Positions 26,201 to 33,342 of a stretch of 64,000 nucleotides of DNA are shown one piece after another. The stretch's first letter is position 1. Every line of letters begins with the position of its first letter. The translations under genes were made by a program, and so were the position numbers. The notes under the pieces were generated by a model, which ran no database searches, was not told where the DNA came from, and saw only the letters and a list, made by a program, of their open reading frames with translations. The stretch comes from DATAVB01 sp040414495 (lineage in GTDB: Bacteria; Actinomycetota; Actinomycetes; Mycobacteriales; QHCD01): NCBI GenBank assembly GCA_040414495.1, contig JBEDUI010000296.1, positions 16,463 to 80,462 of the forward strand. Reading direction: 5' to 3'.

Positions 26201-27736
26201 TCAGCCGTCGGCCCAGTCCGGCCGGCCGGGCACGGCCATGGTCAACAAGGCACCGCCGGAGGGCGACCGGCCCACGTTGACGTACCCGCCGTGCCGCTCT
26301 GCCGTCTGCCGGACGATGGCCAGGCCGAGCCCGGAACCGGGCAGCCCGCGCGCATCGGTGGCCCGATAGAACCGTTCGAAGACGTGCGGCACGTCGGTCT
26401 CGGAGATGCCCGGCCCTTCGTCGCCGACCTGCAGCACGCCGTCCTGCAGCGTCACCGTCACGGTGCCGCCGCGCGGGCTCCACTTCGCCGCGTTGTCGAG
26501 CAGATTGGTGATCGCGCGTTCGAGCGAGCTGGCGTCGCCGAACAGGTTCCACGGCGCCATGTGGACCTCGAACGTCACGCCCGGCGCCCGCCGGCGGACC
26601 CGTTGCAGCGCATGGTCGAGCACGGCGGCCAGATCGACTGACTCGGGCGCGGCCGGCGCGCCTTCGGTGCGGGCGAGTTCAACCAGATCACCGACCAGCG
26701 CGCTCAACTCCTCCAGCTGTGCCCGTACGTCGGCCATCAACTCGTCGCGATCCTGTGGCGCCAGCTGCGAGCCGGTGTCGGTGGTGGTCTGGGCCAGCAG
26801 GTCGAAGTTCGTACGCAGGCTGGTCAGCGGGGTGCGCAGCTCGTGCCCCGCGTCCGCCACCAGCTGGCGTTGTCGTTCCCGCGACTGGGCCAGCGCGCCC
26901 AACATCGAGTTGAAGCTGCTGGTCAGCCGGGCCAGCTCGTCGGTGCCACGGACCGGGATCGGGGTGAGGTCCTCGGTCCGCGCGATGTGCTCGGTCGCCG
27001 CGGTCAGCCGTTCGACCGGCCGCAGGCCCTCGCGGGCGATGCCAAGGCCGGCAACGGTGGCCACCACGATGCCGCCGACACCGACGATGAACATCACCAA
27101 CGCCATGCGGTTCAGCTCGTTGTTGGTGTCGGTCAGCGACTGGGCCAGCACCAGCGCGTTGCCCTGACCAACCGGAACCGCGACGACGCGATACGGCGTA
27201 CCGTTCGCCGAAATCGTACGGATCGACGAGTCCTCCAGACCGATCGCGACCGCATACTCGGGCGCGCCGACACGAGGCATGCCGGACTGCTTGACGATCA
27301 CGGACGACGAATCGACCATGGCGAGCTTCACGTCCGACGCGATGCCGGACAGGACCTGGGTGACCAGATCACGTTGGCCCGCGCCGCTCTGCGCCAGGCT
27401 GGAGATGATCGGCGTCTGGGCCGCACCCTGAGCTCGCGCGGTCAGGCTGCTGTCGAGGTGCGAGTGCAACTCGTACTGAACCGTGAAGTACGCCGCCAGT
27501 GACGCCAACGCCACGGCCAGACCGACCGCGACGGCGACCAGCAACGCCACCCGGGCGCGCAGGCTGGTCCGCCGTCGCACCTTCCGCGGCTCCGGGGGCG
27601 GCGGGGGTCCGAGCTCAACGGTGTCCGGTGGCGCCGGCGGGTGTTCAACGTTGGACGAGGCATGGTCGGCAGCGTGGTGTTCCACCGCGTGGTTGGCATC
27701 CACACCGGTCCAGCCGCCAGGTGAAGAAGAACTCAT
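26201..27736 (-). CDS. MprB-like sensor histidine kinase
   Basis: The 511-residue membrane kinase has a Pro-rich cytoplasmic tail (1-60), a first transmembrane helix (about 62-84), an extracytoplasmic sensor loop (about 86-208), a second transmembrane helix (about 210-233), a HAMP linker, the dimerisation/phosphoacceptor domain with H298 in ADAGHELRTPLTSLRTNF, and an ATPase domain with ERAITNLLDNAAKWS, VGDEGPGI and GSGLGLAIV. Architecture and position next to an MprA-like regulator and an htrA gene suggest envelope-stress sensing. Its ATG overlaps the regulator's stop by 4 bases. Confidence 0.9.
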   Translation of the reverse strand: MSSSSPGGWTGVDANHAVEHHAADHASSNVEHPPAPPDTVELGPPPPPEPRKVRRRTSLRARVALLVAVAVGLAVALASLAAYFTVQYELHSHLDSSLTARAQGAAQTPIISSLAQSGAGQRDLVTQVLSGIASDVKLAMVDSSSVIVKQSGMPRVGAPEYAVAIGLEDSSIRTISANGTPYRVVAVPVGQGNALVLAQSLTDTNNELNRMALVMFIVGVGGIVVATVAGLGIAREGLRPVERLTAATEHIARTEDLTPIPVRGTDELARLTSSFNSMLGALAQSRERQRQLVADAGHELRTPLTSLRTNFDLLAQTTTDTGSQLAPQDRDELMADVRAQLEELSALVGDLVELARTEGAPAAPESVDLAAVLDHALQRVRRRAPGVTFEVHMAPWNLFGDASSLERAITNLLDNAAKWSPRGGTVTVTLQDGVLQVGDEGPGISETDVPHVFERFYRATDARGLPGSGLGLAIVRQTAERHGGYVNVGRSPSGGALLTMAVPGRPDWADG

Positions 27737-28419
27737 GGTGGGGTCTCGCGCAGCGCGTACCCAACGCCGCGCACGGTGTGGATCAGGCGGGGTTCACCCT
27801 CGGCCTCGGTCTTGCGACGCAGATAGCCGACGTAAACCTCGAGCGAATTCTCGGTCGTGGGGAAGTCGTAGCCCCAGACCTCCTCCAGGATGCGGGCCCG
27901 GGACAGCACTCGGCGTGGGTTCTGCATCAGCAGCTCGAGCAGGCTGAACTCGGTCCGGGTCAGTCGGATCTCCCGCGCACCCCGGCGTACCTCGCGGGTG
28001 CCGAGGTCCATCGACAGGTCGGCGAAGCTGAGCACCTCGCCCTTGAGGTCGGCGGCGCCGTGCACCCGCCGCAGCAACGCGCGCAGCCGGGCCAGCAGCT
28101 CCTCCAGCGCGAATGGCTTCGGCAGGTAGTCGTCAGCGCCGGCATCCAGTCCGGCCACCCGGTCGGAGACCATTTCGCGCGCGGTCAACATCAGTACGGG
28201 CAGATCGTCGCCGGAGGCCCGCAGCCGCCGGCACGTCTCCAGCCCGTCCATGCGCGGCATCATCACGTCGAGTACGAGCGCATCGGGCCGTTGGTCGGCG
28301 ACGGCCTGCAACGCCTCCAGCCCGTCCGACGCCAGCTCGACGTCGTACCCGTTGAAGGACAGCGACCGACGCAACGACTCCCGTACGGGTCGGTCGTCAT
28401 CAGCTACGAGAATCCGCAC
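27733..28419 (-). CDS. MprA-like OmpR-family response regulator
   Basis: The 228-residue regulator has a receiver domain (1-120) with acidic pocket ADDDR, phosphoacceptor D51 in LVLDVMMPRMDG and the conserved KPFALEELLARLRALLRR. An OmpR winged helix (about 130-225) follows: REIRLTRTEFSLLELLMQ and SLEVYVGYLRRKTE. The GTG at 28419 starts the standard VRILVADDD N-terminus; longer frames to 29289 are read through the heme A synthase gene. The regulator precedes the kinase with a 4-base overlap. CTCAG/CTTAG repeats 24-40 bases upstream suggest autoregulation. Confidence 0.93.
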   Translation of the reverse strand: MRILVADDDRPVRESLRRSLSFNGYDVELASDGLEALQAVADQRPDALVLDVMMPRMDGLETCRRLRASGDDLPVLMLTAREMVSDRVAGLDAGADDYLPKPFALEELLARLRALLRRVHGAADLKGEVLSFADLSMDLGTREVRRGAREIRLTRTEFSLLELLMQNPRRVLSRARILEEVWGYDFPTTENSLEVYVGYLRRKTEAEGEPRLIHTVRGVGYALRETPP

Positions 28420-28442
28420 ACAGGTCAGTGTGCCGCGCCCGG

Positions 28443-28458
28443 CTAAGACGCGTCTGAG
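28443..28458 (-). promoter_or_regulatory. CTCAG/CTTAG direct repeat upstream of mprA-like gene
   Basis: On the minus strand TCTCAG ends at 28454 and TCTTAG ends at 28443, an 11-bp direct repeat like the one in front of htrA. It overlaps the last codons of the heme A synthase gene and lies 24-39 bases before the regulator's GTG. Confidence 0.5.
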
Positions 28459-29441
28459 AATGCGGCCCGTGTCGCGGCGGCCGGTAGCTCCGGTACGACT
28501 TCGGCGGCTTCCGGCAGCGGCCCGCGGTCCCGGGTCGCGAAGAACAGCCGCGCGGTCGCGATCACCGCGAGCGCCGCCCCGAGCATGTGGAATCCGACCA
28601 GAACGGCCGGTACGTGCGTGAAGTACTGGACGTACCCGATGACCGCCTGGAACACGATCACGCCGCCGAGCACGTATGCCCGTCGCACAACGGCGGCCGG
28701 CGCCCGGGTCGCCTTCAACCCGAAGATCAACGCGACCAGCAGGCCGACGTACAGGAAGACCAAGTCGGCGTGGAACTGGGTGACCATCGTCGGATCCCAG
28801 CTCAGCCGGCGGGTATGCGGGTCGCCGGCGTGCGGGCCGGTCGCGGTGACCAGCGTGCCGACCGCTTCGACGGCGGCGACCACCACGACCAGCAGCCGGA
28901 TCCCGAGCTGGATCTCCCGCCGGACCACCCGTTGCGGCGGTTCGTCGCCCTCGGTGACCCGGGCGTACAGCCAGACCGCGATGTAACACAGCACCGGGGA
29001 GACCACGAAGTGCACCGCGACGGTGAGCGGGTTGAGCTTGTCCAGCACGGTGATGCCACCGAGCACCGCCTGCACCACGATTCCGGCCGGCAGTAGCCAG
29101 GCGACCGCGAGCACGCGCGGCCGGCGCGGCCGCAGCCGCCAGGCCCCCAGGACGCAGGTGACGGCGGCGGCGAAGACGAGGAACGTCAGCAGCCGGTTGC
29201 TGAACTCGATGGTCTGGTGCACCGGGCCGTGCGTGTTGTTGCCGCCGGGCAGCAGCCGGCCGTCGGTGCACCGAGGCCAGTCGGGGCAACCCAGCCCGGA
29301 GTTGGAGAGCCGCACCGCGCCGCCGGTCACGATGATGCCGGCGTTGGTGATGATCGCGCCGAGGGCCAGCCGGCGCATCAGTCGCGGGCTGGTCGGGGTG
29401 TCACGGAGGCGTTGGTACGCCGCACGGAGGCGGTCGAGCAC
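28443..29441 (-). CDS. ctaA: heme A synthase (COX15/CtaA)
   Basis: This membrane enzyme oxidises the C8 methyl of heme O to the formyl group of heme A for cytochrome aa3 oxidase. The 332-residue protein has eight predicted membrane helices and conserved heme-ligand regions: VRLSNSGLGCPDWPRC, THGPVHQTIEFSNRLL, VAVHFVVSPVLCY, VTQFHADLVFLYVG and LVGFHMLGAAL. The C-P-x-C-like cysteine pair on the extracytoplasmic face is present. The start is a GTG at 29441. It is 23 bases upstream of the mprA-like gene on the same strand but functionally partners ctaB at 15887. Confidence 0.94.
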   Translation of the reverse strand: MLDRLRAAYQRLRDTPTSPRLMRRLALGAIITNAGIIVTGGAVRLSNSGLGCPDWPRCTDGRLLPGGNNTHGPVHQTIEFSNRLLTFLVFAAAVTCVLGAWRLRPRRPRVLAVAWLLPAGIVVQAVLGGITVLDKLNPLTVAVHFVVSPVLCYIAVWLYARVTEGDEPPQRVVRREIQLGIRLLVVVVAAVEAVGTLVTATGPHAGDPHTRRLSWDPTMVTQFHADLVFLYVGLLVALIFGLKATRAPAAVVRRAYVLGGVIVFQAVIGYVQYFTHVPAVLVGFHMLGAALAVIATARLFFATRDRGPLPEAAEVVPELPAAATRAAFSDAS

Positions 29442-29478
29442 GCCATGATGGTAGGTCTTCGCGATCGCGCGGCTGGCG

Positions 29479-29898
29479 TCAGGTACGGCGTAACCGGCTG
29501 TGGATCTCCTGGTCCTTGGCCGGACCGGTGACCCACCAGGTCACCCGCATCCGGGTGCGCGTGGCGCGGACCAGACCGCGGTATAGATCAGCCCCGCACG
29601 GATGGTGCACTTCAACGCCCGGCCGCCAGGGGTGGAACGGCCGGCCGTCGGCGAATGTCATCTGCCAGCCCTCGGCTCCCGGCTGCAGCAGCAGCCGCCG
29701 GCTGGCCGGGAGTTCCCGTCCGTCCCAGCGCAGCGTTCCCGACTCGGCCCACTCCAGACCATCGCCCGCGGTGGTGATCAGCAGCTCGCCGTGGAAGCAG
29801 CCGGATTCGCCCCGGGCGTGATCGATGAGCCGGCGGTCCAACTGCCAGCGTCCGGCCAACGGCCGCGGATCGGCAGTCAGGTCCACAACGCTGGTCAT
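29479..29898 (-). CDS. DUF6314 family protein
   Basis: The 139-residue protein matches a small actinobacterial family of unknown function (DUF6314): DPRPLAGRWQLDRRLID, FHGELLI, WAESGTLRWDG, RRLLLQPGAEGWQMTFADGRPFHPW and HPCGADLYRG, ending in RVTWWVTGPAKDQEI. It looks like a small beta-barrel of lipocalin type. Its ATG overlaps the stop codon of the upstream VapC-like toxin by 4 bases, so the two are probably translated together although no functional link is known. Confidence 0.8.
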   Translation of the reverse strand: MTSVVDLTADPRPLAGRWQLDRRLIDHARGESGCFHGELLITTAGDGLEWAESGTLRWDGRELPASRRLLLQPGAEGWQMTFADGRPFHPWRPGVEVHHPCGADLYRGLVRATRTRMRVTWWVTGPAKDQEIHSRLRRT

Positions 29899-30335
29899 GG
29901 CGCGGCCGGGACGGTCGGGTTGATCCAGGTCAGTTCGGTGAATCGAGCGAAATCGCTGTCGGCCGAGCACATCTGTAATCCGTGCTCGATCGCGAGCGCT
30001 GCGAGGTGGGCGTCGCTGATGAGATTTCCGCGCAAGTGATACGTGGTGATCAATCGACCAAGGATCGACGCATGGCCCGGCCCCTCGCGTGGGATCCACA
30101 CGATTTCGGGTGCGAGCCAGGGTTCGACGAAGCGGCTCGCGTCGCTTGGCGACAGCGGCCGCAGCGAGGCACGTTCATGAGTGCTAATGCGAAGGAACGC
30201 GACCAACGACTGCCACGGAATGCCAATCCGGCGAGGTCCATTGAGCGCCTCGGTGAGCCACTGCGCAGTCCGCTCGTGAAATGGACTCGACTCGTCTGCT
30301 GCGTACAGGAGGATGTTGGCGTCGATCGGCATCAT
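29895..30335 (-). CDS. vapC: PIN-domain toxin, VapC-like ribonuclease
   Basis: The 146-residue PIN protein shows the first metal-binding Asp in MPIDANILLYAADESSPFH, a second acidic cluster in LISDAHLAALAIEHG, and CSADSDFARF near the end. This is the VapC arrangement of a magnesium-dependent ribonuclease that blocks translation, usually by cutting a specific RNA. It follows a VapB-like antitoxin with a 4-base overlap. The target is unknown. Confidence 0.88.
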   Translation of the reverse strand: MMPIDANILLYAADESSPFHERTAQWLTEALNGPRRIGIPWQSLVAFLRISTHERASLRPLSPSDASRFVEPWLAPEIVWIPREGPGHASILGRLITTYHLRGNLISDAHLAALAIEHGLQMCSADSDFARFTELTWINPTVPAAP

Positions 30336-30562
30336 CGGGCGTGCGGTCCGTCGAGACTTTCCGTCGCATCGGCGACATTGCTGGCGTCGATCCGTAGCCC
30401 GAGATCAACGCTGCGTTGGCGGAATGCGTGTCGTTTCGGGGCTGCTGCGAGTCCGGCGCGCACCAGCTCGTTGATCGCCTCCCCGGGGCCAATGTTGCGT
30501 TCCTCGCAAAGGTGCTGGACCGCGGCGGCTACGTCGTCGTCCAAAGTCACGGTCGTACGCAT
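30332..30562 (-). CDS. vapB: VapB-like antitoxin
   Basis: The 76-residue protein begins with a ribbon-helix-helix-like segment MRTTVTLDDDVAAAVQHLCEE, followed by IGPGEAINELVRAGL and a basic to acidic tail (RQRSVDLGLRIDASNVADA) that would wrap the toxin. The ATG at 30562 is chosen over upstream starts because a -10-like hexamer lies 7 bases before it, making a leaderless transcript likely. Its stop overlaps the VapC start. The pair should autorepress through the palindrome at 30570. Confidence 0.85.
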   Translation of the reverse strand: MRTTVTLDDDVAAAVQHLCEERNIGPGEAINELVRAGLAAAPKRHAFRQRSVDLGLRIDASNVADATESLDGPHAR

Positions 30563-30569
30563 GTGCGCC

Positions 30570-30579
30570 ACGCTAGCGT
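30570..30579 (-). promoter_or_regulatory. vapB leaderless -10 and operator palindrome
   Basis: On the minus strand TAGCGT (30575-30570) lies 7 bases before the vapB ATG. It is embedded in the perfect 10-bp palindrome ACGCTAGCGT (30570-30579), suitable for ribbon-helix-helix autorepression. Confidence 0.5.
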
Positions 30580-30642
30580 CACGATGCATCAGGCTGAGGT
30601 CCATGCCAGGTAAAGGTTGGCGTCCCGCCCGGCGGCTGGTTG

Positions 30643-31443
30643 TTACTCCCAGCGGAAGTAGCGCGCGGCCAGAGCCAGCCCGATCACAGCCCACACCAAC
30701 AGCGTGAGCGTGTCGTGCAGGTTCAGCCCGGCGCCGTCCCGTAACACCGACCGCAGCCCATGCGCCAGCGCGGAGGTCGGCAGCAGACCCAGCACCGTAC
30801 GGGCGCCGGTCGGGAACGAGGAGAGCGGGAAGATCACGTCGCCGAGGAACAACAGCACGAACCACACCACATTCGCCCCGGCCAAGGTCGCCTCGGCCCG
30901 CAGCGTCCCGGCCATCAACAGACCCAGCCCCGAGAACGCGGCCGTACCCAGAATCACGTACAGCACGACCGCGCCGGGGTTGCCGTGCGGATTCCACCCG
31001 ACCCCGACGCCGACCAGACAGATCACCAGGATCTGAATCAGCTCCAGGCAGACCACCGCGCAGGTCTTGCCCAGCAACAGGATCGAGCGGGGGAGCGCGG
31101 TAACCCCGAGCCGTTTCAGCACGCCGTACTTGCGCTCGAACCCGGTCGCGATCGCCTGGCCGGTGAACGCGGCCGACATGATCGCCAACGCCAGCACGCC
31201 GGGTACGAAGAACCCGGCCCGGCCGCCGTGCACCCCGATCACCGGTTCGGTCACGAGCACGATCGTCAGCAGCACCGGGATGATCAGGTTCAGCAGCAGC
31301 TGTTCGCCGTTGCGCAGGGTCAGCCGCAGCTCCATGGCCGTCTGGGCGGCGAGCATCCGTGGTGCCGGCGCGGCGCCGGGCCTGGGCGCCAACTCGCCCG
31401 TGCTCCAGGTCGCGCCCGACCGGGCCTGTAGTGGCGTGCTCAC
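30643..31443 (-). CDS. ABC-2 type transporter permease
   Basis: The 266-residue protein has six predicted membrane helices and the ABC-2 exporter layout: QTAMELRLTLRNGEQLLLNL, then VPGVLALAIMSAAFTGQAIATGFERKYGVLKRLG and LSSFPTGARTVLGLLPTSALAHGLR. Family members export drugs, lipids or polysaccharides. Its start overlaps the stop of the upstream ATPase by 4 bases, so the two form one transporter. The pair occupies the same place as the Rv1456c-Rv1458c antibiotic-type transporter next to sufR in mycobacteria. Confidence 0.88.
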   Translation of the reverse strand: MSTPLQARSGATWSTGELAPRPGAAPAPRMLAAQTAMELRLTLRNGEQLLLNLIIPVLLTIVLVTEPVIGVHGGRAGFFVPGVLALAIMSAAFTGQAIATGFERKYGVLKRLGVTALPRSILLLGKTCAVVCLELIQILVICLVGVGVGWNPHGNPGAVVLYVILGTAAFSGLGLLMAGTLRAEATLAGANVVWFVLLFLGDVIFPLSSFPTGARTVLGLLPTSALAHGLRSVLRDGAGLNLHDTLTLLVWAVIGLALAARYFRWE

Positions 31444-32438
31444 GAGCGCAGCTCCCGACCGGTCAGCTCCAGAAATACGTCTTCAAGCGTGCGTCGCTGT
31501 ACTCGCAGATCCTCCGCCAATACGCCCTGCGACGCACACCAGGCCGTGACGGTCGCCAGTAGCTGCGGGTCGATGACGCCTTCGACGAGGTAGCTGCCGG
31601 AGTCCTCGCTGGCCCGTACGCCCGAGCCCAGCGTCGCGGTCAGGTCGGCCATGTCCAGTCCGGGTCGGGCCCGGAACCGCAGCTGTCCTTCGGCCCCGTT
31701 CTGGGTCAGCTCGGCCGGCGTACCCCGGGCCACACACCGGCCGTGATCGATGACCACGATCTGGTCGGCCAGGTACTCGGCCTCTTCCATGTAATGGGTG
31801 GTGAGTACGACCGTGACGCCGTCGTTCTTCAACGCGGTCACGATGTCCCAGGTGGCGTGCCGGGCCTGCGGGTCAAGGCCGGCCGTCGGCTCGTCCAGGA
31901 AGACCAGTTCCGGCCGGGCCACGATCGCCATCGCCAGCGACAGCCGCTGTTGTTGCCCGCCCGATAGTCGCCGGAACGGGGTACGCACGACCTCGCGCAG
32001 GCCCAGTCGGTCCAGCAGCAGGTCGGGGTCGAGCGGGTCGCTGGCGTAGCTGGCCACCAGCCGCAGCATCTCGCCGGCCCGCGCGGCCTGGTACGCGCCG
32101 CCGCCCTGCAGCATCGCCCCGATCCGCGGGCGCAGCTCGCGGTGCTCGGTCGCCGGGTCGTACCCGAGTACCCGGACCGTGCCACCGTCGGCGGTCCGGA
32201 ACCCTTCGCAGACCTCGACGGTGGAGGTTTTGCCGGCGCCGTTGGGCCCGAGCAACGCCAGTACGCTCGCCCGTGGCACGTCCAGAGACAGCCGATCCAC
32301 GGCGACGAGGTCGCCGTATCGCTTGACGAGATTGTCGATCTGCACCGCCGGCGCGTCAGATCGGGCGGCATCGGGCACGTGCTGAGGATAGGTCGCGGCC
32401 CGGCCGCACTCCGCGCGCGGGCTTGCTCTATGGACCAT
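31440..32438 (-). CDS. ABC transporter ATP-binding protein (DrrA-like)
   Basis: The ATPase shows Walker A GPNGAGKTSTVE, Q-loop near IGAMLQGGGAYQAA, signature RLSGGQQQRLSLAMA, Walker B LVFLDEPTAGLD, the H-loop TTHYMEEAE, and a C-terminal DrrA-type domain after 215 that includes GVLAEDLRVQRRTLEDVFLELTGREL. The frame opens at an ATG at 32438 with AGGTGG upstream. A GTG at 32378 would remove 20 non-family residues and is possible. It pairs with the overlapping permease and is divergent from sufR. Confidence 0.9.
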   Translation of the reverse strand: MVHRASPRAECGRAATYPQHVPDAARSDAPAVQIDNLVKRYGDLVAVDRLSLDVPRASVLALLGPNGAGKTSTVEVCEGFRTADGGTVRVLGYDPATEHRELRPRIGAMLQGGGAYQAARAGEMLRLVASYASDPLDPDLLLDRLGLREVVRTPFRRLSGGQQQRLSLAMAIVARPELVFLDEPTAGLDPQARHATWDIVTALKNDGVTVVLTTHYMEEAEYLADQIVVIDHGRCVARGTPAELTQNGAEGQLRFRARPGLDMADLTATLGSGVRASEDSGSYLVEGVIDPQLLATVTAWCASQGVLAEDLRVQRRTLEDVFLELTGRELRS

Positions 32439-32575
32439 CGCCCACCTAAAATCGCGCGTTCTTGTGCCCGGAAATCCCGGTCAAGTCCGACATCGCGCCC
32501 CAGCCGCTCCGCTGCCGGAGCTTGCGGTCGTAAAAGGCATCTGTGTCAGTGACCAGAGACACGCTGCGCCCTGGT

Positions 32576-32613
32576 TTGCTGGCGCCCACTAAAAACGACA
32601 CAATGTTGTTGTG
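32576..32613 (+). promoter_or_regulatory. sufR promoter with inverted repeat over -10 and start
   Basis: A -35 TTGCTG (32576-32581) and -10 CACAAT (32599-32604) are 17 bases apart, and the GTG start of sufR follows 6 bases after the -10, so the transcript is probably leaderless. CACAA (32599-32603) and TTGTG (32609-32613) form an inverted repeat covering both, a plausible SufR operator. Confidence 0.55.
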
Positions 32614-33342
32614 AAATTCGAGGCGATGACCGACGAGCCGGCTGAGTGCCGGACGCGCGAGTCTGTCGAACGCCTCCTGCTGGAGCGCGGACCTCAGACC
32701 GCCGCGGCGCTCGGCTCCCTGTTGGAGCTGAGCCCGGCCGGTGTGCGCCGACACCTGGACGCGCTCGTCGCCGAAGGTCTGGTCGCCGTGCACGACCGCC
32801 AACCGTTGGGGCACCGCGGCCGGGGTCGCCCGGCCAAGGTGTTCGCTTTGACCGAGGCGGGGCGGGAATCATTCCCGCACGCGTACGACGACCTCGCCGT
32901 ATCGGCGCTGAAGTTCCTCTCCGCCCGCGATGGCGAGGACGCGGTCCGCGCCTTCGCCGAGCACCGGGTCGCCGTCCTGGAGTCACGGTTCCGGGAGCGG
33001 CTGGCCCCGGCGCGGACCCGGGAGGAGAAGGTCAAGGCGTTGGCCGACGCGCTCACCGCCGAGGGGTACGCTGCCTCGGCTGCCGCCGTGGGTAGCGGAG
33101 AGCAGCTGTGCCAGCACCACTGTCCGGTGGCCCACGTCGCGGCGGAGTTCCCGCAGCTGTGCGAGGCCGAGACCCGGGCCCTCGCGCGAGCACTGGGCAC
33201 CCATGTCCAGCGGCTGGCGACCATCGCCCGCGGCGACGGCATGTGCACTACGCACGTACCGGCGGCCGTAAGCACCGAAGCTCGAAACGTACGTAACGCA
33301 ACCGATAGCACCGCCCCCGAAGCCGGGAGGAAACTGGCATGA
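32611..33342 (+). CDS. sufR: iron-sulfur cluster biosynthesis regulator SufR
   Basis: SufR is a DeoR/ArsR-like winged-helix repressor that binds an Fe-S cluster and controls the SUF operon. The 243-residue protein has the helix-turn-helix at about 20-65 (GPQTAAALGSLLELSPAGVRRHLDAL) and the cluster ligands in the C-terminal half: QLCQHHCPVAHVAAEFPQLCEAE plus a further Cys in DGMCTTH. Key residues are the cysteines of CQHHC, QLC and GMC. The GTG at 32611 directly follows the promoter. Its stop overlaps the sufB start by 4 bases. Confidence 0.94.
   Translation: MKFEAMTDEPAECRTRESVERLLLERGPQTAAALGSLLELSPAGVRRHLDALVAEGLVAVHDRQPLGHRGRGRPAKVFALTEAGRESFPHAYDDLAVSALKFLSARDGEDAVRAFAEHRVAVLESRFRERLAPARTREEKVKALADALTAEGYAASAAAVGSGEQLCQHHCPVAHVAAEFPQLCEAETRALARALGTHVQRLATIARGDGMCTTHVPAAVSTEARNVRNATDSTAPEAGRKLA

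Noticed and set aside
29898..30099. Longer DUF6314 frame starting at 30099
   Set aside because: The extra 67 residues are antisense-like and lie inside the VapC gene. The ATG overlapping the VapC stop fits the family start.
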